64,000 nucleotides of DNA from Clostridioides difficile ATCC 9689 = DSM 1296 (lineage in GTDB: Bacteria > Bacillota > Clostridia > Peptostreptococcales > Peptostreptococcaceae). Of the stretch, positions 36,085 to 47,402 are shown piece after piece. How positions within the stretch are numbered: the stretch's first letter is position 1; each line of letters starts with the position of its first letter. The DNA lies in assembly GCF_001077535.1 (NCBI RefSeq), contig NZ_CP011968.1, forward strand, positions 3,844,001 to 3,908,000, given 5' to 3'. The notes under the pieces are model-generated. The model did not search any database, had not been told where the DNA came from, and saw only the letters and a list, made by a program, of their open reading frames with translations. The translations under genes were made by a program, and so were the position numbers.

Positions 36085-36465
36085 TTAGTCCTTAATTATG
36101 GTTATCGCATTTGCTATAGCATAATCTTTTGAATGTGATATTGAAACTTTTATTTCTAAAACATTATAATCTATGCACATTTTTGCTAGATTATTATAAG
36201 TTTTTACTATTGGTTTTCCCATTTCATTTCTGAGAACTTCTATATCTTTAAAATTAAACACTCTAATTCCTGTACCTATAGATTTACTTATAGCTTCCTT
36301 GGCTGCGAAATTACCTGCTATACTTTCTGCTTTAAAATTCTTAGAATTAAAATACTCTATTTCTCTATCTGTAAATATCTTCTCCAAAAACCTATTATTT
36401 TTGTCTACAGCCTTTCTTATTCTATCAATTTCAATTATATCTACGCCAATATCAAATATATTCAT
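36085..36465 (-). CDS. acpS: Holo-[acyl-carrier-protein] synthase
   Basis: AcpS transfers 4'-phosphopantetheine from CoA to acyl carrier protein. The 126 residues have the Mg-binding GVDIIEIDRI at the N-terminus and FAAKEAISKSIGTG near residue 55. GGAGG precedes the ATG. It heads a minus-strand run acpS-CBS-gerS-alr2-mazEF with short gaps. Confidence 0.95.
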   Translation of the reverse strand: MNIFDIGVDIIEIDRIRKAVDKNNRFLEKIFTDREIEYFNSKNFKAESIAGNFAAKEAISKSIGTGIRVFNFKDIEVLRNEMGKPIVKTYNNLAKMCIDYNVLEIKVSISHSKDYAIANAITIIKD

Positions 36466-36861
36466 TGTTCCTCCAGAAAATTTATAATACTTCTTTCAAT
36501 AATTAATAATGAATTTATAAATTTACTATCGATAATACACATTATTATTTAGTTTATGTTACTTATCTTAATTTAATAATCATTATAATAAAACTGTAAC
36601 TTTTAAAATTATTTGTAATGAATATTATATACAAATCTATTATATTATTTATTATACTACACAACTAAGCAAATTTTTTAAATTTTATAAAAATTTTATA
36701 TGTATTTCTTATATGAAGACTTTTTCACTTACATAAAAGCTATCTAAATCTTCTTTATCTTATTAATTACAACATAATTTGGCAGTAAATTTAAACATTT
36801 TGTGAATTTATTATCACTAAAAACTTACAATTTTATCGTTATTTTATTAACACCAAAACGC
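36466..36861. other. Intergenic region between acpS and the atp operon
   Basis: About 400 AT-rich bases without a credible ORF. The acpS promoter should be here but I could not place it with confidence. Confidence 0.4.
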
Positions 36862-36909
36862 AAAAAAGCCATTTTACCCAAAAGTTTTTTTTGGTCAAAA
36901 TGACTTTTT
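36862..36909 (-). terminator. Terminator of the ATP synthase operon
   Basis: AAAAAGCCATTTTACC pairs with GGTCAAAATGACTTTTT allowing G-U and one bulge. It lies 18 bases after atpC. Confidence 0.8.
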
Positions 36910-36927
36910 ATACTCTAAATTAATTTA

Positions 36928-37188
36928 TTAAATCCACTCAGCAGATTCTGTCAATATGACAGTTTTATCTTGAGTTACATTAATGAATCCTTCTGCTATT
37001 TTCGCCTCTTTAAAACTTCCCTCTTTTTTTATCTTTAAAGTTCCTACAGGTATACCTGAAACAAATGGTATATGACCTTTCAACACCCCTTTGTCTCCTT
37101 TTGTAGTTCTAACTACTATCATTTCAACATCTCCATCATAAAAAGTATTACTTGGAGTTACAACTTTCAATGAAAATTCACTGGCCAT
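36928..37188 (-). CDS. atpC: ATP synthase F1 epsilon subunit, lacking the helical C-terminal domain
   Basis: The 86 residues cover the N-terminal beta-sandwich (FSLKVVTPSNTFYDGDVEM through GFINVTQDKTVILTESAEW) that contacts gamma and the c ring. Most bacterial epsilon subunits continue for about 50 more residues as two helices that can inhibit ATP hydrolysis. Here two TAA codons follow at once, then the operon terminator. It starts two bases after atpD ends. Confidence 0.95.
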   Translation of the reverse strand: MASEFSLKVVTPSNTFYDGDVEMIVVRTTKGDKGVLKGHIPFVSGIPVGTLKIKKEGSFKEAKIAEGFINVTQDKTVILTESAEWI

Positions 37189-37190
37189 GA

Positions 37191-38588
<1,398 letters not shown>

Positions 38589-38597
38589 CTAACCTCC

Positions 38598-39476
38598 CTA
38601 TTTTAGAGCTTCAACTCCACCAACTATCTCTGTTATTTCTTGAGTTACAGCTGACTGTCTTGCTCTGTTATAACTTAACTCTAAATTAGATAGCATTTCA
38701 TTCGCATTGTCTGTGGCTGATTCCATTGCAGTTCTTCTAGCACCTTGCTCTGATGCAAAAGATTCCAAAATTCCACCATATACTGTACCTGATATAAACT
38801 GAGGTACAATATAACTTAAAACTGCTTCTGCTGATGGTATATATTGTACTTTTGATCTATTTTGTTTTTCTTCTTTTACTGCCATTCCTTGTTCGTCTGT
38901 ATCTTTTTCAAAGACTAATGGAAGCAATTTCAAAATTTCAACTTCTTGTGATAAAGCAGATTTAAATTTTGTATAAGCAATATAAACTTCATCTACTTCA
39001 CCTTTTTTATACAGGTCAATAATAGTTTGTGAAATTTCTGTCGCATCTTCATATCCACAAGCTTCAACACTATTTATATCTTTTGCTATATTGTAGTTTC
39101 TTTTAGAAAAAAATTCATGTGCTTTCTTTCCAACAGTAATCACTGTTTCCTTTTTACCTTTCATATGAGAGACAGATTCCTTTAATACATTAGAATTGTA
39201 TCCACCTGCAAGTCCTCTGTCTCCAGCTACTACTACATAGCATTTATTTTTTACTTCTCTTTCTTTTAAAAATTCATTTCTAATTCCACGTGTTGTTTGG
39301 GCAATATCTTTTACTGTATTGTATAAAGTATTAAAATATTCTCTTGAATCTTCAGCCTTTTCTTTTGCTTTTCTAAGCTTAGAAGATGCAACTAATTCCA
39401 TTGCTTTAGTTATTTGCTTTGTACTTTCAACAGTTCCCATACGTGTTTTGATTGCTTTGATTCCAGCTCCTGCCAA
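38598..39476 (-). CDS. atpG: ATP synthase F1 gamma subunit
   Basis: Gamma is the rotor shaft. The 292 residues start with the usual coiled helix (GIKAIKTRMGTVESTKQITKAME) and end with ESATDNANEMLSNLELSYNRARQSAVTQE-type sequence (helical, conserved). It is flanked by atpA and atpD in the usual order. Confidence 0.97.
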   Translation of the reverse strand: MAGAGIKAIKTRMGTVESTKQITKAMELVASSKLRKAKEKAEDSREYFNTLYNTVKDIAQTTRGIRNEFLKEREVKNKCYVVVAGDRGLAGGYNSNVLKESVSHMKGKKETVITVGKKAHEFFSKRNYNIAKDINSVEACGYEDATEISQTIIDLYKKGEVDEVYIAYTKFKSALSQEVEILKLLPLVFEKDTDEQGMAVKEEKQNRSKVQYIPSAEAVLSYIVPQFISGTVYGGILESFASEQGARRTAMESATDNANEMLSNLELSYNRARQSAVTQEITEIVGGVEALK

Positions 39477-39503
39477 TTAATTTACCTCCTTTTTTAAAAA
39501 GGA

Positions 39504-41006
39504 TTATACTTCAACAACAAACTTTTCTTTAAATTCATTTATTGCATCTGTTAAATCATGAGTGAAGTCTTCTCCACCTAATATTTTTCTTGATATTTCC
39601 GGATAATTATTATCTACAAATGCATACAATTCTGATTCAAATCTAGCTATATTATCTATCGGAATATCCTCTAAATGATTATTTATAACAGCATATATTA
39701 TCATAACTTGATTTTCAACTTTTATTGGTTGATGCTCACCTTGTTTTAATATCTCAACGATTCTTTCACCTTGAGCAAGTCTCTTTTTAGTATCTTCATC
39801 TAAGTCAGAACCAAACTGTGAGAATGCTGCAAGTTCTCTATATTGTGAATATGCAAGTTTTAATGTTCCTGCAACTTTTTTCATTGCTTTAATTTGCGCA
39901 GAACCACCAACCCTTGATACTGATATACCAGGGTCAACTGCTGGTCTTACACCTGAATAGAATAACTCTGGTTGTAAGTATATTTGACCATCTGTTATAG
40001 ATATAACATTTGTTGGTATATATGCAGAAACGTCACCAGCTTGAGTTTCTATTATAGGCAAGGCAGTCATTGAACCTCCACCCAATTCATCAGATAACTT
40101 AGCTGCTCTTTCAAGTAATCTTGAATGTAAATAGAATACATCTCCAGGATATGCCTCACGTCCTGGTGGTCTTCTAAGTAACAATGACATTTCTCTATAT
40201 GCAACAGCTTGTTTACTTAAATCATCATACACTATAAGTACATGTTTCCCATTGTACATAAATTCTTCACCCATAGCTGCTCCAGCATATGGTGCTATAT
40301 ATTGAAGTGGTGCTGATTCAGATGCTGTTGCTGAAACTACTATTGTATAATCCAAAGCTCCACCTTTTTCTAAAGAGCTAACTAATTGAGCTATAGTAGA
40401 ACGTTTTTGTCCAATTGCTACATATATACAGATAACATCTTTTCCTTTTTGATTTAGTATAGTGTCAATAACTATAGATGTTTTACCAGTTTGTCTGTCA
40501 CCTATTATTAACTCTCTTTGACCTCTACCAATTGGTATCATTGAATCTATTGATTTGATTCCTGTTTGTAATGGTTCATAAACAGACCTTCTATCTATTA
40601 TACCAGGTGCCTCAGATTCAACTGGTCTAGTTTTTGTGTACGCTATAGGTCCTTTTCCATCTATTGGCTGACCTAGTGAGTTTACAACTCTACCTATTAA
40701 AGCTTCTCCAACTGGAACTTCAACTATTCTTCCAGTTCTCTTAACTATATCGCCTTCTTTTATTTCACTGTCATCTCCAAGGATAACAGCTCCAACTACT
40801 TCTTCTTCCAAGTTAAGTGCCATACCATATATTTCACCTGGGAACTCTAGCAACTCACCAGACATAGCTTTTTCTAATCCATATACACTCGCTATACCAT
40901 CCCCAACTGTTAAAACACTACCTGTATCTGTCAACTCAACTTTATTCTCATAATTTTTTATTTGCTGTTTAATTATAGAACTTATTTCTTCAGGTTTTAA
41001 GTTCAT
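39504..41006 (-). CDS. atpA: ATP synthase F1 alpha subunit
   Basis: The non-catalytic nucleotide-binding subunit, 500 residues, has the P-loop [10 protein letters not shown] near residue 169 and the alpha/beta signature [14 protein letters not shown] near residue 350. It matches family length. Confidence 0.98.
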   Translation of the reverse strand: MNLKPEEISSIIKQQIKNYENKVELTDTGSVLTVGDGIASVYGLEKAMSGELLEFPGEIYGMALNLEEEVVGAVILGDDSEIKEGDIVKRTGRIVEVPVGEALIGRVVNSLGQPIDGKGPIAYTKTRPVESEAPGIIDRRSVYEPLQTGIKSIDSMIPIGRGQRELIIGDRQTGKTSIVIDTILNQKGKDVICIYVAIGQKRSTIAQLVSSLEKGGALDYTIVVSATASESAPLQYIAPYAGAAMGEEFMYNGKHVLIVYDDLSKQAVAYREMSLLLRRPPGREAYPGDVFYLHSRLLERAAKLSDELGGGSMTALPIIETQAGDVSAYIPTNVISITDGQIYLQPELFYSGVRPAVDPGISVSRVGGSAQIKAMKKVAGTLKLAYSQYRELAAFSQFGSDLDEDTKKRLAQGERIVEILKQGEHQPIKVENQVMIIYAVINNHLEDIPIDNIARFESELYAFVDNNYPEISRKILGGEDFTHDLTDAINEFKEKFVVEV

Positions 41007-41022
41007 GGGTTCACCGCCATTC

Positions 41023-41568
41023 TTAAGATATTACTTCAGATAGCTTTTCTTTCATCTTATCAAGACGAGTTTTCACAGTGCCATCTATTTGTTCATTTCC
41101 AATTCTAACTAGAACTCCCCCTAGTATAGTCTTGTCAACAACATTTTCTATAGTAACATTTTTGTTGTATTTATTTGAAAGTTTGACTTCAAGTTCTTTA
41201 ATATCTGTTTCACTCATTGGAATAGCACTTATTGCTACTCCATCAATTACATTGTTTTTCTTATTTAATAATTCTTTATAAGCTAATTCGATATCTTCTA
41301 AATATGATATTCTATCTTTATCTACTAAAACTTTTAAAAAGTTTTTTATGTTAGAACTTACTTCTTTACTAAAAATAATTTCTACCAAGTTTTTCTTTTC
41401 TGATTTTGAAACTAATGGTGATTTTAAAACTTTGTAGAAATCTTTACTAACTTTAGTCATCATATCTACTACTTTTTCTAGTTCTTTGAATAAGACATCA
41501 GTTGAATTTTCTTCTTCTCCTAATTGAAATAGGGCTTCTGCATATCTATTTGCTATTACATTTATCAT
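41023..41568 (-). CDS. atpH: ATP synthase F1 delta subunit (OSCP)
   Basis: Delta joins the peripheral stalk to F1. The 181 residues have the N-terminal helical motif [11 protein letters not shown] and the C-terminal [21 protein letters not shown]. It overlaps atpF by four bases (ATGA), so translation is coupled. Confidence 0.95.
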   Translation of the reverse strand: MINVIANRYAEALFQLGEEENSTDVLFKELEKVVDMMTKVSKDFYKVLKSPLVSKSEKKNLVEIIFSKEVSSNIKNFLKVLVDKDRISYLEDIELAYKELLNKKNNVIDGVAISAIPMSETDIKELEVKLSNKYNKNVTIENVVDKTILGGVLVRIGNEQIDGTVKTRLDKMKEKLSEVIS

Positions 41569-42062
41569 TTAGCTTCCCCTACCTCTTTTATAAAGTTTTC
41601 TATCAATTCTTCATGTTTAGATTTATCTAAATCTTTTTCAATAACTTTAGATGCTGCAAGTAGTGCTATGTTAGATATATCATTTTTGATTTCATTTATA
41701 ACCTTTTGTCTTTCTTGTTCTATATCTTTGTTTGCTTTTTCTTTTATATCAAGAGCATCTTTCTTTGCAGTATTTACTATATCATCTGATTTCTGCTCTG
41801 CTCTTATAGTTGCTTGTTTTATGATTTCTTGACCTTCATCTTTGGCAAAATTGATTTTTGACTCATATTCTTTTTTCAGAGCTAAACCTTCATTTTTTGC
41901 TTTTTCGCCTTCTGCCAAATCACTTTTAATATCATTTTCTCTTGATTCAATTATATTTAATACTGGCTTGAATAAAAGCTTTCTCAGAAGTAAAAATATT
42001 ATAAAAGTATTAACAATTTGGAACACAAATTCCCACGTTATACCTACTAGTGCTTTTTCCAT
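41565..42062 (-). CDS. atpF: ATP synthase F0 b subunit
   Basis: The peripheral stalk protein has one N-terminal membrane segment (FQIVNTFIIFLLLRKLLF) and a long charged coiled coil. The ATG at 42062 (MEKALVGITWEF) has AAGGAGG directly upstream; the longest ORF starts 18 bases earlier at a poorer position. The product has 165 residues. Confidence 0.95.
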   Translation of the reverse strand: MEKALVGITWEFVFQIVNTFIIFLLLRKLLFKPVLNIIESRENDIKSDLAEGEKAKNEGLALKKEYESKINFAKDEGQEIIKQATIRAEQKSDDIVNTAKKDALDIKEKANKDIEQERQKVINEIKNDISNIALLAASKVIEKDLDKSKHEELIENFIKEVGEAK

Positions 42063-42184
42063 AATTATCCTCCTTTCCATAAATCATAACTACTTATAAT
42101 CACGAGATGATAAAGTTCATCTCATGATTATAAGTTTGAGATGATTTACCTATAAACCTATCTCAAAATATTTAAGGACTAAAT

Positions 42185-42445
42185 CTACATTCCTAAGTAT
42201 TTAAAGAATGGATTTACGAATAGAAGTATTATTGATATAACCAAACCATATATTGCTGAAGACTCTGCTATAGCAACTCCTAGTAATAAAGTTGATGTTA
42301 TATCACCTTTAGCTTCTGGCTGGTTTCCTACTGCTTCTGCAGCTTTAGCTGCTGCTATACCTTGACCTATACCTGCACCTATACCTGTTGCAACTGCTAT
42401 CCCTGCTCCTATTGCTGATGCTGCCGCTACTATTGCTGTTTCCAT
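42185..42445 (-). CDS. atpE: ATP synthase F0 c subunit, sodium-type residues
   Basis: The 86-residue hairpin proteolipid forms the rotor ring. Q28 in GAGIGQG, E61, S62 and S63 in [11 protein letters not shown], and Y66 correspond to the sodium-binding set (Q32, E65, S66, T67, Y70) described for Na+-translocating rings such as that of Ilyobacter. Thr at one position is Ser here. Sodium coupling is a prediction. Confidence 0.96.
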   Translation of the reverse strand: METAIVAAASAIGAGIAVATGIGAGIGQGIAAAKAAEAVGNQPEAKGDITSTLLLGVAIAESSAIYGLVISIILLFVNPFFKYLGM

Positions 42446-42513
42446 AATTATTTCCTCCTTAAAACTTTAATTTTTTAAATTATTTTATTTTTATCTTAAT
42501 ATAAGTTGATTTC

Positions 42514-43218
42514 TTAATCTAACTCTCCTGCACTTGATATAAATACCATTGTTAACATTATAAATATATATGCTTGTAACAATCCTGCAAATAAGTCAAA
42601 GTACAAGTGTAATGGGACTGGTATTAATATTTCTCCAATTGGTATTGATAATCCTGGTATTAAACTAGATATAAAACCTAAAAGTTGATAAAACAGACCC
42701 ATTATTATTGTTCCACCTAAAATATTCCCAAATGGACGGAAACTTAATGATATTGGTCTAGCTAACTCACCTATAATATTGATTGGTAACATTATGGCAA
42801 GTGGTTGAGCCAATTCTTTAAAGTATGATAACCCCTTAAATTTAACTCCTGCAAAATAAATCATAAAAAATGTAATCATTGCCCATGCAGCAGTTGTGTC
42901 TAAGTCGGTTGTTGGTGACCTTAATCCAAGTAATGGGCTTAAATTTGAACATGCGAAAAATAAAAACAAGCTTCCTATGTATGGTATCATATATGGCATT
43001 CTTTTTACTGTATTTTTACCCATAACATCTGTAACCATTTTAGCAAGACCACCTACTGCAAATTCTAAGAATATTTGAACTTTACTAGTTGGAACTTTTT
43101 TTAAGTTTCTAGTCAAAAAATAAGATGCTATCGCTAAAAAGGCCATTATTCCCCAACTTACTAGTATTGTTTCACTAATCTTAAAGTTTCCTATGAGATA
43201 ATAATGCGCTTGATTCAT
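42514..43218 (-). CDS. atpB: ATP synthase F0 a subunit
   Basis: The stator channel protein, 234 residues with about six membrane helices, has the conserved Arg in GELARPISLSFRPFGNILGG near residue 150. It works with the c ring in ion translocation. Confidence 0.96.
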   Translation of the reverse strand: MNQAHYYLIGNFKISETILVSWGIMAFLAIASYFLTRNLKKVPTSKVQIFLEFAVGGLAKMVTDVMGKNTVKRMPYMIPYIGSLFLFFACSNLSPLLGLRSPTTDLDTTAAWAMITFFMIYFAGVKFKGLSYFKELAQPLAIMLPINIIGELARPISLSFRPFGNILGGTIIMGLFYQLLGFISSLIPGLSIPIGEILIPVPLHLYFDLFAGLLQAYIFIMLTMVFISSAGELD

Positions 43219-43220
43219 AC

Positions 43221-43607
43221 TTATGCCTCCTTCCTCTTTAATTTATTTATAAAGTTTTTTGATAATATGACAAACTTTGTGCTCAATAATCCCAATGCTG
43301 TTCCGATTATATTTAAATGTGGTACTGTAGCTGATGCAATTAGAACAACTGCCATTATAAATAATCTAACAGCATATTGTGCTGATGCATAAGCTTGTGC
43401 CTTCCCAGCAGGAAATGTCACTGATTTTTCCAGTGATATCGCCAATAATCTAAAATTTAACATAGCTATTATAGAGCCAAATATAAGTCCTAATAATACT
43501 GGTTTACTTAATGTTGATGTTATCAACATTAGCACAATTAAAACTACATCAAATATTACTATACCTTTTGTTACTGACCTTACCTGGTTAAGTAATTTTA
43601 TATCCAA
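43221..43607 (-). CDS. atpI: ATP synthase subunit I (AtpI)
   Basis: The 128 residues have four hydrophobic segments with few motifs, as expected for the F0 assembly factor AtpI encoded ahead of atpB. It is two bases from atpB and four from the next gene. Assignment rests mainly on position and topology. Confidence 0.85.
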   Translation of the reverse strand: MDIKLLNQVRSVTKGIVIFDVVLIVLMLITSTLSKPVLLGLIFGSIIAMLNFRLLAISLEKSVTFPAGKAQAYASAQYAVRLFIMAVVLIASATVPHLNIIGTALGLLSTKFVILSKNFINKLKRKEA

Positions 43608-43611
43608 TATA

Positions 43612-43839
43612 TCACTTCCTTCGTGTATATACTATTAGAGTTTTATAAACACCACTAAAAGCACCTCCAACACCCAACAATAAAAATATTATTGTCAGAA
43701 CTGGAGTAGTATTCAATTTACTATCTAAAAATTTTCCTAAGAAAGTACATCCTAATATTGATATTACAATCATCAATCCTATTTGACTTATTAAACTAAA
43801 CAACTTTGCAATTTCTGTATGTGTATTTCTTTTACTCAT
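43612..43839 (-). CDS. AtpZ/AtpI-family small membrane protein
   Basis: The 75-residue protein has two membrane helices with the pattern GLMIVISILGCTFLGKFLD and GVGGAFSGVYKTL, typical of AtpZ, a partner of AtpI in F0 assembly and cation transport. It is the first gene of the atp operon. I could not define its promoter in the 180 bases upstream. Confidence 0.8.
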   Translation of the reverse strand: MSKRNTHTEIAKLFSLISQIGLMIVISILGCTFLGKFLDSKLNTTPVLTIIFLLLGVGGAFSGVYKTLIVYTRRK

Positions 43840-44023
43840 AAATAGTATCCCTCATTATTATAAAATAAATAACATGTAATTAATCTATCTCATAAATTTA
43901 TTTAATTATAAAATATATCTTACTACTAATCTGATGATTTTTCAAATACTTTCTTTTAATCATTTGATATCATTGTATTTCAGTGTCATAATTTGACATT
44001 TATTGTCTTATAAATTTTATCCA

Positions 44024-44461
44024 CTAAAATTTTATGAGTTCTATTCCTGCTTCTTTTAATAATTCTGTAGACATATCATCTGGATAATCACCTTCATAAA
44101 CAATTTTCAATATACCTGCATTTATGCACATTTTTGCACACAAAACACAAGGTCTTGTAGTAACATACAAAGTTGCCCCATCTACACTAATACCATTATG
44201 AGCAGCTTGTATTATCGCATTTTGTTCAGCATGTAATGCTCTGCATAATTCATGCCTTTCTCCTGAGGGAATATTTAATTCCTGCCTCTTACATCCAATA
44301 TTTTCACAGTGTTCAAGATTTCTCGGAGAACCATTATATCCAGTTGTTAATATTTGTTTGTCTCTTACAATTACAGCTCCTACTTGTCTTCTAATACAAG
44401 TTGAACGCTTTTTCACTACTTCTGCAATTTCCATGAAGTATTCATCCCATGATGGTCTCAT
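44024..44461 (-). CDS. Deoxycytidylate deaminase (ComEB-like)
   Basis: The 145 residues carry the zinc motifs [11 protein letters not shown] near residue 75 and [16 protein letters not shown] near residue 103. The N-terminal [18 protein letters not shown] is typical of dCMP deaminases. It should convert dCMP to dUMP for thymidylate synthesis. GAGGAG precedes the ATG. Confidence 0.92.
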   Translation of the reverse strand: MRPSWDEYFMEIAEVVKKRSTCIRRQVGAVIVRDKQILTTGYNGSPRNLEHCENIGCKRQELNIPSGERHELCRALHAEQNAIIQAAHNGISVDGATLYVTTRPCVLCAKMCINAGILKIVYEGDYPDDMSTELLKEAGIELIKF

Positions 44462-44573
44462 AATTTACTTTTCTCCTCTTTGCTTATGTACTGGTATTAT
44501 ATATTTATTAGATTTCAACCTAAATAAATACTTATTTTTATATTATATACACATGTTAATTGAATGTCCAATA

Positions 44574-44625
44574 AAAAAAGAGCATTTTTACCATTTAAAT
44601 TTTAAATACCCGTCATATGCTCTCT
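44574..44625 (-). terminator. Likely terminator after yqeB
   Basis: AAAGAGCAT pairs with ATGCTCTTT (one extra CT) over a long AT-rich loop, with an A/T tract on the downstream side of the minus strand. Confidence 0.55.
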
Positions 44626-44686
44626 TTAATCTATTAAATTTATTATATCATCTTAATAAAATATTAATAGCTTTATCTAATATAAA

Positions 44687-45502
44687 TTAATTTTGGGGAT
44701 AAATCCCATTGTTTAGTATGGCTTCTAAAACCCCTCCAGCTATACATCTAGCTTTATCTGATATTGTAAAAGCATTCTTAACTTCTTCTTTTCTAGGGTC
44801 TATGTCTAGTATTTTTAAATTTTTGTTTACCTTTGCTCCATCCTTTAATAAACCTCTAAGGACTCCAGATATTGTTGCTCTAACTTCATGTTTTTTTTCA
44901 TAATTATTAATATAGCAAAGTAGGTCTCCCTTTTCAACTATATCACCTATCTTACATACATTTTCCATTATGCCATCATACTGTGAATGCATAACTCTCT
45001 CTTTAGAAAAACCTTTTATTGCTCCTGGTACTCCTGTATTTTTTTCTGCTCTACCATTAGTTATTATTCTTCCTAGATTATGACCTCTCATTGTCTCTAT
45101 AACAACATCTACATCTTCTCCTGCACAAAATCCAGGACCTAAAGCTATTGTAAATGGTGCCATATCTTTAGTTGTACCTAAGTTTTTCTTAGCGAGTATT
45201 CCATCAACCAAAACGATTGGATTTAATTTAGATAATTTTTCTCCTTTTGGGTCTATAATCAAGGCTACTTTATGTTGAGATAAAACTTCTTCTATTTCTT
45301 TTTCAGTATTGCAAAATATACATTCTACACCTTCAACAGTTACTTTTTTTTCATAAACAGCCTCACAAAAAGAAATTTGCCTTCTTATAGCTAATGGCTC
45401 TTCTATTTCTAACGCAACTACTTTAAAACCACTGTTGTGTAATTTATGAATAACTGCTGTTGCTAAATCTCCAGCCCCTCTTACTACTATACAATTCTTC
45501 AT
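44687..45502 (-). CDS. yqeB: YqeB/EF2563-type selenium-dependent molybdenum hydroxylase system protein
   Basis: The 271 residues include an N-terminal Rossmann-like GAGDLATAVIHKLH and the family block ALGPGFCAGEDVDVVIETMRGH near residue 115. Proteins of this family accompany selenium-dependent molybdenum hydroxylases such as xanthine dehydrogenase. Their biochemical step is unresolved. Here it stands alone between comEB-like and upp genes. Confidence 0.82.
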   Translation of the reverse strand: MKNCIVVRGAGDLATAVIHKLHNSGFKVVALEIEEPLAIRRQISFCEAVYEKKVTVEGVECIFCNTEKEIEEVLSQHKVALIIDPKGEKLSKLNPIVLVDGILAKKNLGTTKDMAPFTIALGPGFCAGEDVDVVIETMRGHNLGRIITNGRAEKNTGVPGAIKGFSKERVMHSQYDGIMENVCKIGDIVEKGDLLCYINNYEKKHEVRATISGVLRGLLKDGAKVNKNLKILDIDPRKEEVKNAFTISDKARCIAGGVLEAILNNGIYPQN

Positions 45503-45732
45503 GTATTACCACTCCCAATAATATTATTAATATTCAATTCTCAATTTAACTAATACACTTAATACCTATAATCTTAATCGTAAGCAACTAACATGCCACA
45601 TTAAAATAGACTACTATTCTATAAAACCTTGTAAAATAAGCAATCTTTTTTAATTGGTAAAAACTTTTTATTCTCAATTCGAGAAATTTATCAATTCAAT
45701 AATTCCTATTTTGAGAAAAAATATATAAAAAA
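45503..45732. other. Intergenic region upstream of yqeB
   Basis: About 230 AT-rich bases with no ORF or recognised RNA element, followed by the upp terminator. Confidence 0.4.
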
Positions 45733-45788
45733 GAACCTTCTTACATAAAATTATATACACTATATAAGAAAGTCCCTAATAAATATTT
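45733..45788 (-). terminator. Terminator of the upp operon
   Basis: On the minus strand GGACTTTCTTATATA pairs, with G-U pairs, with TATGTAAGAAGGTTCTT and runs into T residues. Confidence 0.65.
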
Positions 45789-45802
45789 ATAGTTATTTAT
45801 TT

Positions 45803-46432
45803 TTATTTAGTTCCAAACAATCTATCTCCAGCATCACCAAGACCAGGAATTATATATCCATGTTCATTTAATCTTTCGTCAACTGATGCAACATATATAT
45901 CAACATCATCATGATATTTTTGCACTTCTGCTATACCTTCTGGTGCAGCTACTAAATTAGCTAATTTTATACTTTTAGCTCCTTTAGACTTAAGTAAATC
46001 TATAGCTGCTACAGCAGAACCCCCTGTTGCAAGCATAGGGTCAACTACTATTATATCTCTTTCTCCTATGTCTTGAGGAAGCTTACAATAATATTCAACT
46101 GGTTTTAATGTTTCTGGGTCTCTATATAGTCCTACATGTCCAACTTTTGCTGCTGGCATTAAGCTCACTAATCCATCTACCATTCCAAGACCTGCTCTTA
46201 AAATTGGAATTATTGCTAATTTTTTACCTGCAACTACTTTAGATGATGTTTTTTGAATAGGAGTTTCTATTTCTACATCTTTTAATGGTATATCTTTTGT
46301 TATTTCATACCCCATTAACATTGCAATTTCAGTTAAAAGCTCTCTAAAGTCTTTAGAACCAGTATTTTTATCTCTCATTAAAGTTAATTTATGTTGTATT
46401 AATGGATGGTTTGTCTCTACCACTTTGCTCAT
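45803..46432 (-). CDS. upp: Uracil phosphoribosyltransferase
   Basis: Upp salvages uracil to UMP using PRPP. The 209 residues have [14 protein letters not shown] near residue 73, the PRPP loop [12 protein letters not shown] near residue 130 and the C-terminal uracil site [24 protein letters not shown] precedes the ATG. Confidence 0.98.
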   Translation of the reverse strand: MSKVVETNHPLIQHKLTLMRDKNTGSKDFRELLTEIAMLMGYEITKDIPLKDVEIETPIQKTSSKVVAGKKLAIIPILRAGLGMVDGLVSLMPAAKVGHVGLYRDPETLKPVEYYCKLPQDIGERDIIVVDPMLATGGSAVAAIDLLKSKGAKSIKLANLVAAPEGIAEVQKYHDDVDIYVASVDERLNEHGYIIPGLGDAGDRLFGTK

Positions 46433-46467
46433 TTTGATAATTCCTCCTGATAAAACTGTAATTTTTA

Positions 46468-46920
46468 TTATTTATTATGTTTTTCTTCTATTGATTTAAT
46501 CATGTTTACTCTTCTAGCATGTCTATCACCTTCAAAATCCGTATTAATCCATGCTTCAACTATCTCAAGTGCTAGACCTTTTCCTAAAACTCTTTCGCCT
46601 AATGATAACATATTTGCATCATTATGTGCTTTTGACATTTTTGCAGAAAATACATCTGATACAACTGCACATCTTATCCCAGGAACCTTATTAGCAGCTA
46701 AAGATATTCCTATCCCTGTACCACAACATAATATTCCATAATCTACTTCTTTATTTATAACTGAATTTGCAACTATTTCTCCATAAACAGGATAATCAAC
46801 AGAATCTGTAGCATTATTAGTTCCGTAATCTACACATTCTATACCTTTACTTTCTAAATAGCTTATTATTTCTTTTTTTAAATTATATCCTCCATGGTCA
46901 CAGCCTAATCCTATCTTCAT
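46468..46920 (-). CDS. rpiB: Ribose-5-phosphate isomerase B
   Basis: RpiB interconverts ribose-5-phosphate and ribulose-5-phosphate. The 150 residues begin [13 protein letters not shown] and contain the catalytic Cys in [13 protein letters not shown] near residue 67 and [11 protein letters not shown]. It lies 16 bases after the YwlE-like gene. Confidence 0.97.
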   Translation of the reverse strand: MKIGLGCDHGGYNLKKEIISYLESKGIECVDYGTNNATDSVDYPVYGEIVANSVINKEVDYGILCCGTGIGISLAANKVPGIRCAVVSDVFSAKMSKAHNDANMLSLGERVLGKGLALEIVEAWINTDFEGDRHARRVNMIKSIEEKHNK

Positions 46921-46936
46921 TTGTTTATCCTCCGTT

Positions 46937-47386
46937 TCATATTTTTTTTACTATTTCGTTGACAGAATACATTATTTCTCTCATAGTGCTTCTATAAATA
47001 TCCAAATTTCCACCAAATGGGTCAGATATATCTTCCTCATTTTTATTTGCAAACCCTTTAAAAGTATACACTTTTTCTTTGCATTTTGGAACTGCTTGTA
47101 CTAAAATTTCTTTATGAGATTTAGTCATTGTTAGTATTATATCTGATTCATCAATTAATTTTTTAGTAATTACTTTACTTCTATGATTTGATAAGTCTAT
47201 ACCGATTTCTTTTAGTACTTCTATAGAATTTTCAGAAGCACCCATTCCATTTGCTGTAGATATACCTGCTGATGATATAGAATATTCTTCAATACTTCTT
47301 CCAGATTCTTTAATTGCTTTCCTTAGTATAGCCTCAGCCATAGGACTTCTACAAGTATTACCTGTACACACAATAAGTATATTCAT
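46937..47386 (-). CDS. Low-molecular-weight phosphatase (YwlE/protein arginine phosphatase type)
   Basis: The active-site loop VCTGNTCRSPMAEAI is at the N-terminus, with the general acid in ISDPFGG near residue 120. The Thr within CTGNTCRS is the residue associated with phospho-arginine preference in YwlE. The gene order with YwlC and rpiB is the conserved ywl cluster. It has 149 residues. Confidence 0.9.
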   Translation of the reverse strand: MNILIVCTGNTCRSPMAEAILRKAIKESGRSIEEYSISSAGISTANGMGASENSIEVLKEIGIDLSNHRSKVITKKLIDESDIILTMTKSHKEILVQAVPKCKEKVYTFKGFANKNEEDISDPFGGNLDIYRSTMREIMYSVNEIVKKI

Positions 47387-47402
47387 ATTTTACAACTCCC
47401 TC

